Of a stretch of DNA of 64,000 bases, positions 38,700-48,200 are shown in pieces. The stretch spans positions 1,302,001-1,366,000 of the forward strand of contig NZ_CP007542.1 of NCBI RefSeq assembly GCF_000478825.2, written 5' to 3'. Source of the DNA: Synechocystis sp. PCC 6714 (GTDB lineage Bacteria; Cyanobacteriota; Cyanobacteriia; Cyanobacteriales; Microcystaceae). Each line of letters begins with the position of its first letter. Position 1 is the first letter of the stretch. The position numbers were made by a program, and so were the translations under genes. The notes beneath the pieces are model-generated. The model was not told where the DNA came from. It saw only the letters and a program-made list of their open reading frames with translations, and made no database searches.

Positions 38700-41600
38700 A
38701 TGAGCGAACAACCCAAACAACGCCGTAAGCGTAGTTATCCTGTCAAACCTGAAGTATTGCCTCTGTTGGAAAAAACAATGAGGGAAAAGGGTTTTGTGTA
38801 CACTACGCAAGAGCAAATGTATGAAGAATTGTACGAAAAGACAGGGAGAGCAATAAGTATTGATACAATCAAAAACTTTTTTAACCCACAATTTGGACGT
38901 AATCCAGAAAAGAATACGATTCAAACTATTGCCACTACTCTTGGATGGATGCCGGAAGACTTGGTAGAAGAATGGGTTGCTCCAACAAAAATCAAGAAAA
39001 TATCAACAAATAATTCAGAAGTCACCATAGATATTTCCATTTTCCAGAGAATGCTCGATAAGCAAATTAATAACTTGACATTCAATAATTCTTTTTTAAC
39101 TGAAAAACTAATTAAAACAGCGGATATCTATGTTCCTCTAGGACTAATTGAACGCAAAGAAAAATCAAAACATGGAGAAGTTAAACCTGAACAAGGATCA
39201 GCCTTATATCGGGCGAATGAGTATGAAATTTCCCGTAAATTTGAAAATGATCAATTTTTGACTGAGGTATTGCTCCAAAGAGATAGCCCCAAAAGTCAGG
39301 GTCGAAGGATAGCTATTATTGGGGAACCAGGATCTGGTAAGTCAACCCGCTTACAACAAGTTGCTTTATGGCTAATAAAGCAATCATCAGAAAATCATGT
39401 GATCTGGATTTCATTAGCTGATCTTAGAGGTTGTTCCTTAGAAAATTATTTACTTCGAGTATGGTTAAAAAATGCCTTGAGTAAATTAGAAAGCAGTAAA
39501 GAAGACCAAGAGGAATTAGTTGAAATATTTAATCAGGGTAATGTCTGGTTATTGCTTGACGGGATTGATGAAATGGGATTGTTGGAAAATCCCTTAGCTT
39601 GGGTTAATCGTCAACTTTGTGGTTGGCTTGATCAAGCCAAAATTATTACAACATGTCGAATTAATATCTGGGATGGCAATCGTCAAGCCTTAAATGGGTT
39701 TGATGTTTATCGCAATTTAGATTTTTCTGACTATCAGCGTGATAAATTCATTAATATTTTTTTAGATAATAAAGAACTATCTGAGGGGCTAATAAATGAA
39801 TTAAATAAACCAGGAAAAGAGAGAATTCGTGATTTAGCCCGAAATCCTCTGCGTTTAAAGTTAATTTGTTGGTCATGGCAAAAACGACAAGGAACATTAC
39901 CCAATACTAAAGTAGAACTTTACGAAGAATGCGTTGAAAAGTATTATGATTTGAAACAAGAGCCTTCAACTACACTGACTCAACGAAAGGAGTTAAATAG
40001 AGCTTTAGGAGAGTTAGCAAAACAGGCTTTGGACCGGGATGATTTTCGGTTTCGCATGACTGAAACACAAGTAAGTCAGGTTTTAGGTGAATCAGATCAA
40101 GGATTATTTAAGCTAGCTCTAAATTTAGGCTGGCTAAATGAAATTGGAGAGGCAGAGGAAAATCATAAAAAAATTTATGCTTTTTTACATCCTAGTTTTC
40201 AGGAGTATTTTGCAGCAATTACCATTGATAATCCTAGCTTTTTCTTTCATCACGATAATGAAAAACCTAACCCATTCAAAAACATTAATGGACAACAATG
40301 CCAATACCGTATTTTTAGAAGTCAATGGAAAGAAGTTTTTTTACTATGGATGACAAGAAGTAATATTGCAAATGAGGTACAAGAAAGTTTAAGATATTCT
40401 CTTATTAACTTTAATGATGGATGTGATGGTTTATTTGCCAAAGATTATATTCATATTTTGATAGATGAACTTATCGGAATAATAGCTACATCATATCCAG
40501 GACATGATCAAGATTGGGATAAGTTAGAGAATGTGATACAAAAAACGAAAAAAATAAAAGATATTTATTCTTGGAATTCTGGAATCAAGGATTTGTTTTT
40601 TTATAAAACTTTTTATAATTTGGGTATTTGGATTCATGATTTTAAGAAGTGTAAAATTCATTATTCTTCTCAGGTACTTGAACAAAAATCAGTCACGGTA
40701 AGTTTTGTATCAAAGCTAAAAGAAGACAATTATTATGGTCATAGATTTTCTATGATATTTTTGCTGGATAGCTTTTATGCCAAAAATTATAAGCAACATT
40801 ATGAGCGAATAAGGGACATAAATATAGTTTTTGAAGATCATGTAAATAAAATTCTTTTGTCAAAAGATCTCGCTTTTTTATGCGATATTATTGGCGGAGG
40901 AACCTTTGAGCGCGGGCTTGCAATTAGACAATTGACAGAATTAGTAAGCTTTAAACAAGTTAGCATTATAAATTTACTTGATGAATATCAATTAAAAGAA
41001 CGGAATGACATTTTCTTGTCTTCACTAATTTATATTTTAGGCGATGTTTTTTGTATAACCAATATTCGAGAAGTCAGAGAAGAAGTAATTGATACTTTAC
41101 TCACACTAGATTTCAACGGTAGAGAAGAACCAACACTAAGCTTTTTGCTAGCATTTATCAAGATCATTCTTGAAGACTTTGTTATACATGGTTTAATTAT
41201 CAAAGATAAACTATGCATTATTGTTAGATTATTAAAATCAATATATTTAACAAATTTTGGTCACAACAATGAATTATTACATATAATATCTGAGGATTTA
41301 CTTAGGATATTGTCTAATCAAATGTCATATCCTGAGTTTTATAATGCATGGAATAATGAATTTATTAAACTACAATCTCAGCAAGAATTTCTTGATGAGC
41401 AAATTAAAAGCTCTCCCTATTCACTCTCAATCAAAACTGAAAACTTGAACTCTATTGTTGACAAAATAAAATTATTGCAACGTTTTAAAAAACGTATTTT
41501 TCAGTCTTTACCCTTAGAGATTAAGCCTCAAATTCAAATAATATTTGGTCAACCAACTCAAAACATAGAAGTAATTGCTGAAGATTTAGTTGATCAAATA

Positions 41601-41741
41601 GAAGACATTTTTATAGAAATAAAAGATCAATTAAAAATCAATGATCTTGTATTATTTCTGGATAACCGACAACCTAGTCAACTACTTTTAGAAACCTGCG
41701 ATCAATTTAATGATCTTGTCAAAATTGAATGGAATCGCTAA
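38700..41741 (+). CDS. NACHT-domain NTPase with N-terminal DNA-binding-like domain (defence candidate)
   Basis: This 1013-residue protein is read from ATG 38700 (MSEQPKQRRKRSYPVK). Residues 1-90 form a basic helical domain with KNFFNPQFGRNPEKNTIQTI, like helix-turn-helix modules fused to cyanobacterial NACHT proteins. The NACHT NTPase has Walker A GEPGSGKSTRL near residue 208, Walker B VWLLLDGIDEMG near 282, sensor CRINIW and the PLRLKLICWSW motif. A winged-helix region ending HPSFQEYFAA and a long C-terminal helical sensor domain follow. Bacterial NACHT proteins are known antiphage sensors. The gene is AT-rich and free of HIP1 sites, so it was probably acquired. The trigger is unknown. Confidence 0.85.
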   Translation: MSEQPKQRRKRSYPVKPEVLPLLEKTMREKGFVYTTQEQMYEELYEKTGRAISIDTIKNFFNPQFGRNPEKNTIQTIATTLGWMPEDLVEEWVAPTKIKKISTNNSEVTIDISIFQRMLDKQINNLTFNNSFLTEKLIKTADIYVPLGLIERKEKSKHGEVKPEQGSALYRANEYEISRKFENDQFLTEVLLQRDSPKSQGRRIAIIGEPGSGKSTRLQQVALWLIKQSSENHVIWISLADLRGCSLENYLLRVWLKNALSKLESSKEDQEELVEIFNQGNVWLLLDGIDEMGLLENPLAWVNRQLCGWLDQAKIITTCRINIWDGNRQALNGFDVYRNLDFSDYQRDKFINIFLDNKELSEGLINELNKPGKERIRDLARNPLRLKLICWSWQKRQGTLPNTKVELYEECVEKYYDLKQEPSTTLTQRKELNRALGELAKQALDRDDFRFRMTETQVSQVLGESDQGLFKLALNLGWLNEIGEAEENHKKIYAFLHPSFQEYFAAITIDNPSFFFHHDNEKPNPFKNINGQQCQYRIFRSQWKEVFLLWMTRSNIANEVQESLRYSLINFNDGCDGLFAKDYIHILIDELIGIIATSYPGHDQDWDKLENVIQKTKKIKDIYSWNSGIKDLFFYKTFYNLGIWIHDFKKCKIHYSSQVLEQKSVTVSFVSKLKEDNYYGHRFSMIFLLDSFYAKNYKQHYERIRDINIVFEDHVNKILLSKDLAFLCDIIGGGTFERGLAIRQLTELVSFKQVSIINLLDEYQLKERNDIFLSSLIYILGDVFCITNIREVREEVIDTLLTLDFNGREEPTLSFLLAFIKIILEDFVIHGLIIKDKLCIIVRLLKSIYLTNFGHNNELLHIISEDLLRILSNQMSYPEFYNAWNNEFIKLQSQQEFLDEQIKSSPYSLSIKTENLNSIVDKIKLLQRFKKRIFQSLPLEIKPQIQIIFGQPTQNIEVIAEDLVDQIEDIFIEIKDQLKINDLVLFLDNRQPSQLLLETCDQFNDLVKIEWNR

Positions 41742-41828
41742 ACATTTTTATATGGTAAATTATATCAAGTCACCAATTAAAAATGAAGCATTTTTATCAA
41801 AGAAGTTAACTTGTACGGTAAATATATA

Positions 41829-42053
41829 ATGAAAACTATTGAATTCACGGCTAAAATTAATCAAGGAATGATTGCCATTCCCAAAGAATATGATCAAGAA
41901 CTTCAAGAAGAATTAGAAGTAGAAGTTACTGTTAAACCCAAACGAAAAAAACGTTTAATGGATCGACTTGCAGAAAATCCGGTTTCTGTCGAAGGATGGC
42001 GTAACCTAACAAGAGATGAAATCAACCTTAATATTAATCGTCACTTGAAATGA
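41829..42053 (+). CDS. Antitoxin-like small protein
   Basis: This 74-residue protein is read from ATG 41829 (MKTIEFTAKINQGMIAIPKE). It has a beta-hairpin N-terminus with the AbrB-like pattern of 'I.IP' and a charged C-terminal tail (PKRKKRLMDRLAENP, then RDEINLNINRHLK) like antitoxins that wrap around a toxin. No toxin gene follows; the next sequence is a DUF2442 fragment. It is thus an orphan or decayed module. It lies 88 bases after the NACHT gene. Confidence 0.6.
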   Translation: MKTIEFTAKINQGMIAIPKEYDQELQEELEVEVTVKPKRKKRLMDRLAENPVSVEGWRNLTRDEINLNINRHLK

Positions 42054-42066
42054 TTTGTAGCAAAAA

Positions 42067-42117
42067 GGGTCAGACTTAGACCCCTATGTATTATATGAAG
42101 TGATTAGCCAATCTCCG
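42067..42117 (+). pseudogene. DUF2442 gene fragment
   Basis: These 51 bases read GSDLDPYVLYEVISQSP, matching GADLDPDVLYEVITRSP near the end of the intact DUF2442 protein at 42725-43000. Nothing upstream belongs to the gene. It is a remnant of a second copy, overlapping the end of the leftward membrane-protein gene. Confidence 0.75.
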
Positions 42118-42568
42118 TTTGGGGCGTTTCCGTTGTCGAGTCATTCCCCTTGCCCCACTGTTTGGTAATAGCCCCCGTGATCAGATGGGACAGCAGACCA
42201 ATAGGGCCAGCGAATAAACATAAAATGAGGGAATGGACTGTCCAAACTCCTGTTTCCCGTCCCTGCCAATAAATCCAGCGACCCACAAACAAATCCATCA
42301 CCAGATAGTGGACCCAACCCACTGCCATAATTTTTTCGTCAGCAAAAGCTTGGGCAATAGCCGATAATTCCGGACTGGCCAACGCCGCCGCCGATTCGGA
42401 ACCCAAGGAACCGATAAATAAAAATAGATAAACCGCAGCTAAAATGGCGATCGGGATCAGGGACTTCATCACCTTTTCCGTCCATTGCCACCGTGGTAGT
42501 AGAATCATCAAGCCCCAAAACGGCAATACAAATAGATTGCTTAGATTAAAAAGTAGTTCGGTAGCCAT
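42104..42568 (-). CDS. DUF4281 (ABA4-like) membrane protein
   Basis: This 154-residue membrane protein is read from ATG 42568 (MATELLFNLSNLFVLPFW). The family signature region AVGWVHYLVMDLFVGRWIYW and GPIGLLSHLITR-like GPIGLLSHLIT near the end are clear. It has about four transmembrane helices. DUF4281 includes the plant neoxanthin factor ABA4, which belongs to the same family; cyanobacterial members are not well characterised. The last 14 bases overlap the DUF2442 fragment. It appears to be a core gene embedded in the island. Confidence 0.85.
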   Translation of the reverse strand: MATELLFNLSNLFVLPFWGLMILLPRWQWTEKVMKSLIPIAILAAVYLFLFIGSLGSESAAALASPELSAIAQAFADEKIMAVGWVHYLVMDLFVGRWIYWQGRETGVWTVHSLILCLFAGPIGLLSHLITGAITKQWGKGNDSTTETPQTEIG

Positions 42569-42724
42569 TTTCAATAACAGTTGCTTACCAACAAGTCGAT
42601 AGAACAATTTAGAGTATAAAAGAATTTACAGAATCATGCCGTGCAGGCGATCGCCTTATGTAGCAGACAGGCATCTATCAAGCTCTGTCGTAAATGCAAA
42701 AAAAATCAACAATTCGAGTAAGCC

Positions 42725-43000
42725 ATGCTACAAGACATTGTCGCTGTTAACCCTCTCAAAAACTACAAGCTTTATTTACGATTTGAAGACAATCAAGATG
42801 GAATAGTTGACATTAAAAAACAAATTGAATTTACAGGTGTATTCGAACCACTTAAAGACCTTGAATATTTTGCTCAAGTCAAAATCAATCCGGAACTTGG
42901 AACTATTCAATGGCCCAATGGAGCAGATTTAGACCCCGACGTGCTGTATGAAGTAATTACCCGATCGCCGTCTCCAAGCCCCTTAAATCTTGAAGTTTAA
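42725..43000 (+). CDS. DUF2442 protein
   Basis: This 91-residue protein has the DUF2442 plan: VAVNPLKNYKLYLRFEDNQD, GIVDIKKQIEFTGVFEPLKD, then GTIQWPNGADLDPDVLYEVI. Genes of this family are usually paired with DUF4160 genes in toxin-antitoxin-like modules, but no partner is present here. A fragment of a second copy lies at 42067-42117. Confidence 0.85.
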   Translation: MLQDIVAVNPLKNYKLYLRFEDNQDGIVDIKKQIEFTGVFEPLKDLEYFAQVKINPELGTIQWPNGADLDPDVLYEVITRSPSPSPLNLEV

Positions 43001-43051
43001 GGAAGGGGAAAAAGGCTTTTAACTAAACCTAAACCAGCTTATGATTAAGCA

Positions 43052-44080
43052 ATGGAAAAGCTTACCATCACTCGACCCGACGACTGGCACCTGCACCTAC
43101 GGGATGGAGAGGCCCTAAAAGCGGTTCTGCCCCACACTGTCCGTCAATTTGCCAGGGCGATCATCATGCCCAATTTAAAGCCTCCGGTGCGTTCCGTCAC
43201 TGATGCGGCCGCCTATCGGGAAAGGATTCTCGCCGCCATGCCTGCGGGGAGCCAGTTTGAACCGCTGATGACCCTTTATCTGACGGATAATACCAATCCC
43301 AAAGAAATTATTGCGGCTAAAGCGTCCCAGTTTGTTAAAGCCGTGAAATACTATCCCGCTGGAGCCACCACCAATTCTGACTTTGGCGTTACGGATATCA
43401 GTCGGTGTGATGCAGTGCTGGAAGCAATGGAACGGGTGGACTTACCCCTATTACTCCACGGCGAAGTAACGGATAGCCATATTGATATTTTCGACCGGGA
43501 AAAAGTTTTTATTGAAAAGTATCTAATTCCCCTTAGGGAAAAATTTCCTCGACTGCGGGTGGTGCTGGAACATATTACTACCTCAGATGCAGTGCAATTT
43601 GTTTTATCTGCTAGCAATATTGCCGCTACCATTACCCCCCAACATCTACTATTCAGTCGCAATGCTTTATTCAAAGGTGGCATTTGTCCTCATTTTTATT
43701 GCCTGCCAATTTTGAAGCGGGAAGAACATCGTTTGGCATTGCTACAGGCGGCTACTTCTGGTAATCCTAAATTTTTTCTGGGCACCGATAGTGCTCCCCA
43801 TGCCCGCAATAGTAAAGAGAGTTTTTGTGGTTGTGCTGGTTGCTATTCTGCCCTCCATGCCATGGAGTTATACGCCGAAGCTTTTGAAAGTGTTAATGCC
43901 TTGGATAAACTGGAAGCCTTTGCCAGCTTTTATGGCCCAGATTTTTATCAATTGCCCCGTAATATAGAACAAATTACGTTGACGAAAATCCCTTGGCGTA
44001 TTCCCGCTGAATTGCCCTTCCCTGAGTCTGGGCTGGTGCCACTACGGGCCGGCGAGGAAATAACTTGGCAAATGGTGTGA
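43052..44080 (+). CDS. pyrC: Dihydroorotase
   Basis: PyrC closes carbamoyl aspartate to dihydroorotate in pyrimidine synthesis. The 342-residue length and the start [14 protein letters not shown] (H13, H15) are typical of the class II (E. coli-type) enzyme. Other zinc ligands are in [11 protein letters not shown] (carbamylated lysine), LLLHGEVTD and VLEHITT, and the catalytic aspartate is in [14 protein letters not shown] 43052 is appropriate. It lies alone between the small-gene island and a methyltransferase gene, so no pyrimidine operon is visible. Confidence 0.96.
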   Translation: MEKLTITRPDDWHLHLRDGEALKAVLPHTVRQFARAIIMPNLKPPVRSVTDAAAYRERILAAMPAGSQFEPLMTLYLTDNTNPKEIIAAKASQFVKAVKYYPAGATTNSDFGVTDISRCDAVLEAMERVDLPLLLHGEVTDSHIDIFDREKVFIEKYLIPLREKFPRLRVVLEHITTSDAVQFVLSASNIAATITPQHLLFSRNALFKGGICPHFYCLPILKREEHRLALLQAATSGNPKFFLGTDSAPHARNSKESFCGCAGCYSALHAMELYAEAFESVNALDKLEAFASFYGPDFYQLPRNIEQITLTKIPWRIPAELPFPESGLVPLRAGEEITWQMV

Positions 44081-44158
44081 TCCAAAAAGGTGGAGTGCAG
44101 TGAAAATTATTGATAGTAATTAAATGGATTTGCTTTTTCTTTTCACTGAGCCACAATC

Positions 44159-44971
44159 ATGACCTACTTTGCCAGCGATTTTCAAGATTTAGATAACTCT
44201 GGAAATATTGAAAACTTTATCAGTTGTCTGGAATTACAACAGTCACTAGACCTGTATAAACATTACAAACAAAAAACGTTTGAGAAAATGCAGTTAAAGC
44301 CCGGTGATTCAGTGCTGGAGGTGGGATGTGGCACCGGCAATGACGCACTTTTGTTAGCTAATTATGTCGGAGAAACGGGTAAAATTACAGCGGTGGACCG
44401 CAGTCAATTTATGCTCAAACAGGCAAAGGAACGGGCAAAAAAATCCACCACTGAGTTTGCCTTTGTCTTAGCTAACGCAGAGCAATTACCCTTCCCGGAT
44501 TACACTTTCACTGCGGCCAGGGTTGACCGAACCCTACAGCATATGTCCCATCCCCAGCAGGCGATCGCCGAAATGACCCGAGTTGTGCAATCCAATGGTT
44601 GGGTGGTGGCCTTTGAACCGGACTGGGAAACATTGGTCATAGATTCAGACCAGCGGGGCATAACCCGTGCATTGGTTAATTTTTGGTGTGATAACTTTCC
44701 TTCTGGCTGGGTGGGTCGCTATCTATTTAAATATTTCCGGCAAGCAGACTTAACTGACATTACGGTAGAACCCGTTACCATTTCCCTAACCGAGTTTGAG
44801 TTGGCCGATAAAATTTTAGACCTATCTCGGACGGTAGAAAAAATTAGCAAACAAGAAATAATTAGCCAGGATGATCTTACACTTTGGCTCAGGACTATTA
44901 ATCAAAGTGACCGGACTGGGCAGTTTTTCTGTGCTTTTACTGCATTTTTAGTCAGTGGCAAAAAACCTTAG
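44159..44971 (+). CDS. SAM-dependent methyltransferase (class I)
   Basis: This 270-residue enzyme has the Rossmann methyltransferase core: motif I DSVLEVGCGTGNDALLLA near residues 50-67, the acidic residue in ITAVDRSQFML, FVLANAEQLPFPD (motif II region) and RTLQHMSHPQQAIAEMTRVV. It is the Methyltransf_11/ubiE-like type, but the C-terminal part differs from UbiE. Substrate is unknown; small molecules are more likely than nucleic acids. It lies 78 bases after pyrC on the same strand. Confidence 0.88.
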   Translation: MTYFASDFQDLDNSGNIENFISCLELQQSLDLYKHYKQKTFEKMQLKPGDSVLEVGCGTGNDALLLANYVGETGKITAVDRSQFMLKQAKERAKKSTTEFAFVLANAEQLPFPDYTFTAARVDRTLQHMSHPQQAIAEMTRVVQSNGWVVAFEPDWETLVIDSDQRGITRALVNFWCDNFPSGWVGRYLFKYFRQADLTDITVEPVTISLTEFELADKILDLSRTVEKISKQEIISQDDLTLWLRTINQSDRTGQFFCAFTAFLVSGKKP

Positions 44972-45095
44972 GTCTTCACCAGTATTAAAGATCAAAATTT
45001 TTATATTTGCTTAATTGTCTGGCCACCATCATTGTCCATTAAGTAATATCACTGAACATAGCTATTTTTCTAACCTTCTCTGACTTTCAAACTAG

Positions 45096-45122
45096 TTGTT
45101 TTTACTGTTGTTTCGTTATAAT
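45096..45122 (+). promoter_or_regulatory. Promoter candidate for the giant surface protein
   Basis: TATAAT at 45117-45122 is preceded by TTGTTT at 45096-45101 with a short 15-base spacer. It lies 115 bases before the giant gene, in a 265-base gap without other features. Confidence 0.4.
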
Positions 45123-45236
45123 AGCGGAGAGCAAAGAGGGAATCGGCGAAAAAGCAAAGTAGTATCTCAGTATTGAGTGGGCAAGCCAAGTTAAAGCCAC
45201 TGGTTTTGCCTGTTTTCCCAGCAATTAACCGAACTT

Positions 45237-48200
45237 ATGACTATCAATTTGGCCGATCGCCTTTCTGCGCTCACTACGGATTCAGCAGGTACTACCCACA
45301 TTGTTTGGGTCGAGAATTCCTTACTCTGGCACGCTGTTTATAACGTTAATTCCGGTACTTGGGAGAACGCCCAGGCGATCGCCGACGTGGGCAATCAATC
45401 CCTCACCAGCTTGAACTTGATTGCTAATGATAAGTTAATCCAACCCACTAGTGGAGAAAGCAGTGCCGCCCCAGCCCCAGGACTCGTGGTGGTTTATCAG
45501 CAGGGCAGTGGCAATGACAGCAATCTTTTTTACACCGCCGCCCGCTATAACTCCGGGGGCAGAACCCAATGGTTAGCCACTCCCCAAGCCCTAACCGCTG
45601 ATTCCGTAGGAGATTTGGCCCCCAGGGCGATCGCCGAAGAAAATGGCACCGTGTTTGTGGTTGGGCAAAAGGTCAATGTGGACAGTGCTAACAATCAAGC
45701 CATTCGAGAAGATACCGATCTTTATTATCAAAGTTTTACTATCAATCAAAATCAGTTTAGCGGCAATGTAAACTTATTTACAGCTTCCGTTGATGGTGTT
45801 ACTCAGAGCAGTTCTTACAATTATCTAGGTCGTAATCTCAACGCCCCTGCGGCTAATTACACCGTTCTGAGTGAAGGGGAACAAAATTTCCTTGGCAATA
45901 AACCTAGCTACCAAGGATTAGGGCAAAACTGGAACGCATCCAGTGATTTTAACCTCAACGGCTTATCTTTAATACTGGCAAAAAAATTAGGTCAACAACC
46001 CGATAAAGTCCTAGAAACAATCTTTGGCCCTTTAATTCTTTCTGTCTCTTTACAGGGTTCATCCGGCAATAATCCCGAGTGGAGTTTGTTTGGGGGCGGT
46101 GAGGCAACCAATGGACGGCTGCTACTGAATGCCCTAGCTACCATAGGCAGAAAACAAAGGCGGAATATTGGTAATAACGAGGATAGTAATCGTTTTGATA
46201 AATGGAGAAGACAAGGAAGAGGGGCCCTAAGCAAAGACTCCAAAGATGGGTTTGATCTGTCTTTTACCCTATCTTCTCTATACAGCTACGGCAATAGTAA
46301 TGGTAATTCAGCTGGAAAGTTACCACTCTACGTTGAAACCGGAGGAGCACTAGCTAGTTTTGCAGCCTCCATTCCTTTGTTTGGCTTTGACGACATATTA
46401 GACCTTGGTTTAAATGCTAATTTTGGTCTATTTTTTAATGCCGGTGTTGCTCTGCAATGGCAAGTGGAACCAAAAGATCCAAATACATATTCTCCCCTAC
46501 TAGCTCCCTATCTTGACTTAAGCGGCAACACGGATCGTTTATTAGTTACTGATTCTCTCTCTTTATTGCCGGGTTTTTCCCAATCCACAGCAGCCCTAGC
46601 ATTAATCTCCAATCTGGAAGCGGCTTTTGCCTCCATTAATCAAAATAGCTCCGTGGAATTGGAATCTTTATTGTTGGGAATTCCCGTTACCTTAGGGTTT
46701 GAAGGCAGTATAGAAGTTCCCTATATTTTTAAGCTTTTTGGTTCCATTGGCTTTTTTGCCGATGGCACGTTTACTTTGAAAGGGGATACGCCATCTTCAG
46801 TAACCGTCGGTGCCCCCTATAATATTAACGTTAATTTGTTGGGCTTTCTGAGTGCAAGATACGCAGGTTTTCCCACTTGGACACAGGTTTTTCCCACATT
46901 TTTGCCGATAGAAAATCCCCAAACTAATTTATCCTCCGCCGTTGATTCAGTTGCCAGTGTAGATGGCTTTCTCCTAACAATTAACCTTTCCCAATCCCTA
47001 GCCCCTAATACTAATCTTACCCCCACAGAATTTACTGTTACTGTTACTAGCCCCGGTGGCCAAATATCCACTATTCCCGTCTTTGGAGTAGTTTTACAAA
47101 CTGATGCCCAAACTAATACCAGTCAGGTTGTTTTACGACTAGAAAAGGAAATCCCTTACACCACCCTGAATGATCAACCTTTTGCTAATGTAGTAGTTAG
47201 TTACTCGGGCAATCAACTAGGCAATTTTACCAGTAGTCCTGTTGCTATTAATTCTGCCGATACTCTCATTTATACTTACAATCCCACCAGTGGTACAGGC
47301 AATAGCTATAGCCAAGCAAATCAACAGATTGTTATCGCTTTTAATGGTGAATTAGATACGGATATTGTTCCGTCACTAGATGAGTTTATTGTGACTAATG
47401 GTAATAATGGTAATAATCAAATAGTCAATACTGCTAGCATTACCCTCAACTCTAAAAGTATTGTTTTAACCCTTGCTTCTGGTTCAACTATTGCTTTGGG
47501 GGAAAACTACACTGTTCAATATAATCCTGACCCAAATAGTTCCAGTAAACTACAAACCGCCAACCAAGAGGCGATCGCCGCTTTTTCCGTCAGTAACACC
47601 ACCCCTCCCACCGCTAGGGGTCTAATTAACCGCACTTTTGCGAGTTCCGCTAATGTTCAAACCCAACCTGTTCTCAGTAATTTAACCAGTGATTTTGCCC
47701 AGGATAGTTCCCCCGCCTTAGCCCTCACCAGTCAAGGGGACATATTACTGGCTTGGAGCAGTGACACACCCCCCATTACCCCGATTTCTGTTTTAGCAGA
47801 GGGAGACTACCTCTATTTAGTCTTTGCCGATAACCTTAAAAACGATTCAGCCAATCCCCCCAGTAATGATCAATTTACGATTAAAACCAGTGATGGTAAT
47901 TCAGCCAATCCCACTAATATTTCCCTGTCGCAAAATACAATTATTCTGACCATTGGCAATGGTATTGATCTTACCCAAATCACTGAGGTTAGCTATGGTT
48001 TAAGTGGAACAAATCTGGGTAATAATCTCTATTTATCTGACGCTACCAACACTGAATTTTGGGTTCCAAATTTTACCAGTGCTGTTCAAGTTTCTAGCAG
48101 TGTTACCACCGCCCCTACCACTCTGCAAGGGTCAGTAATTTCCAATTTAATTACTATTCCCTTCAGTCAAACTTTAAATAGCAACAGTATTCCCAATGGT

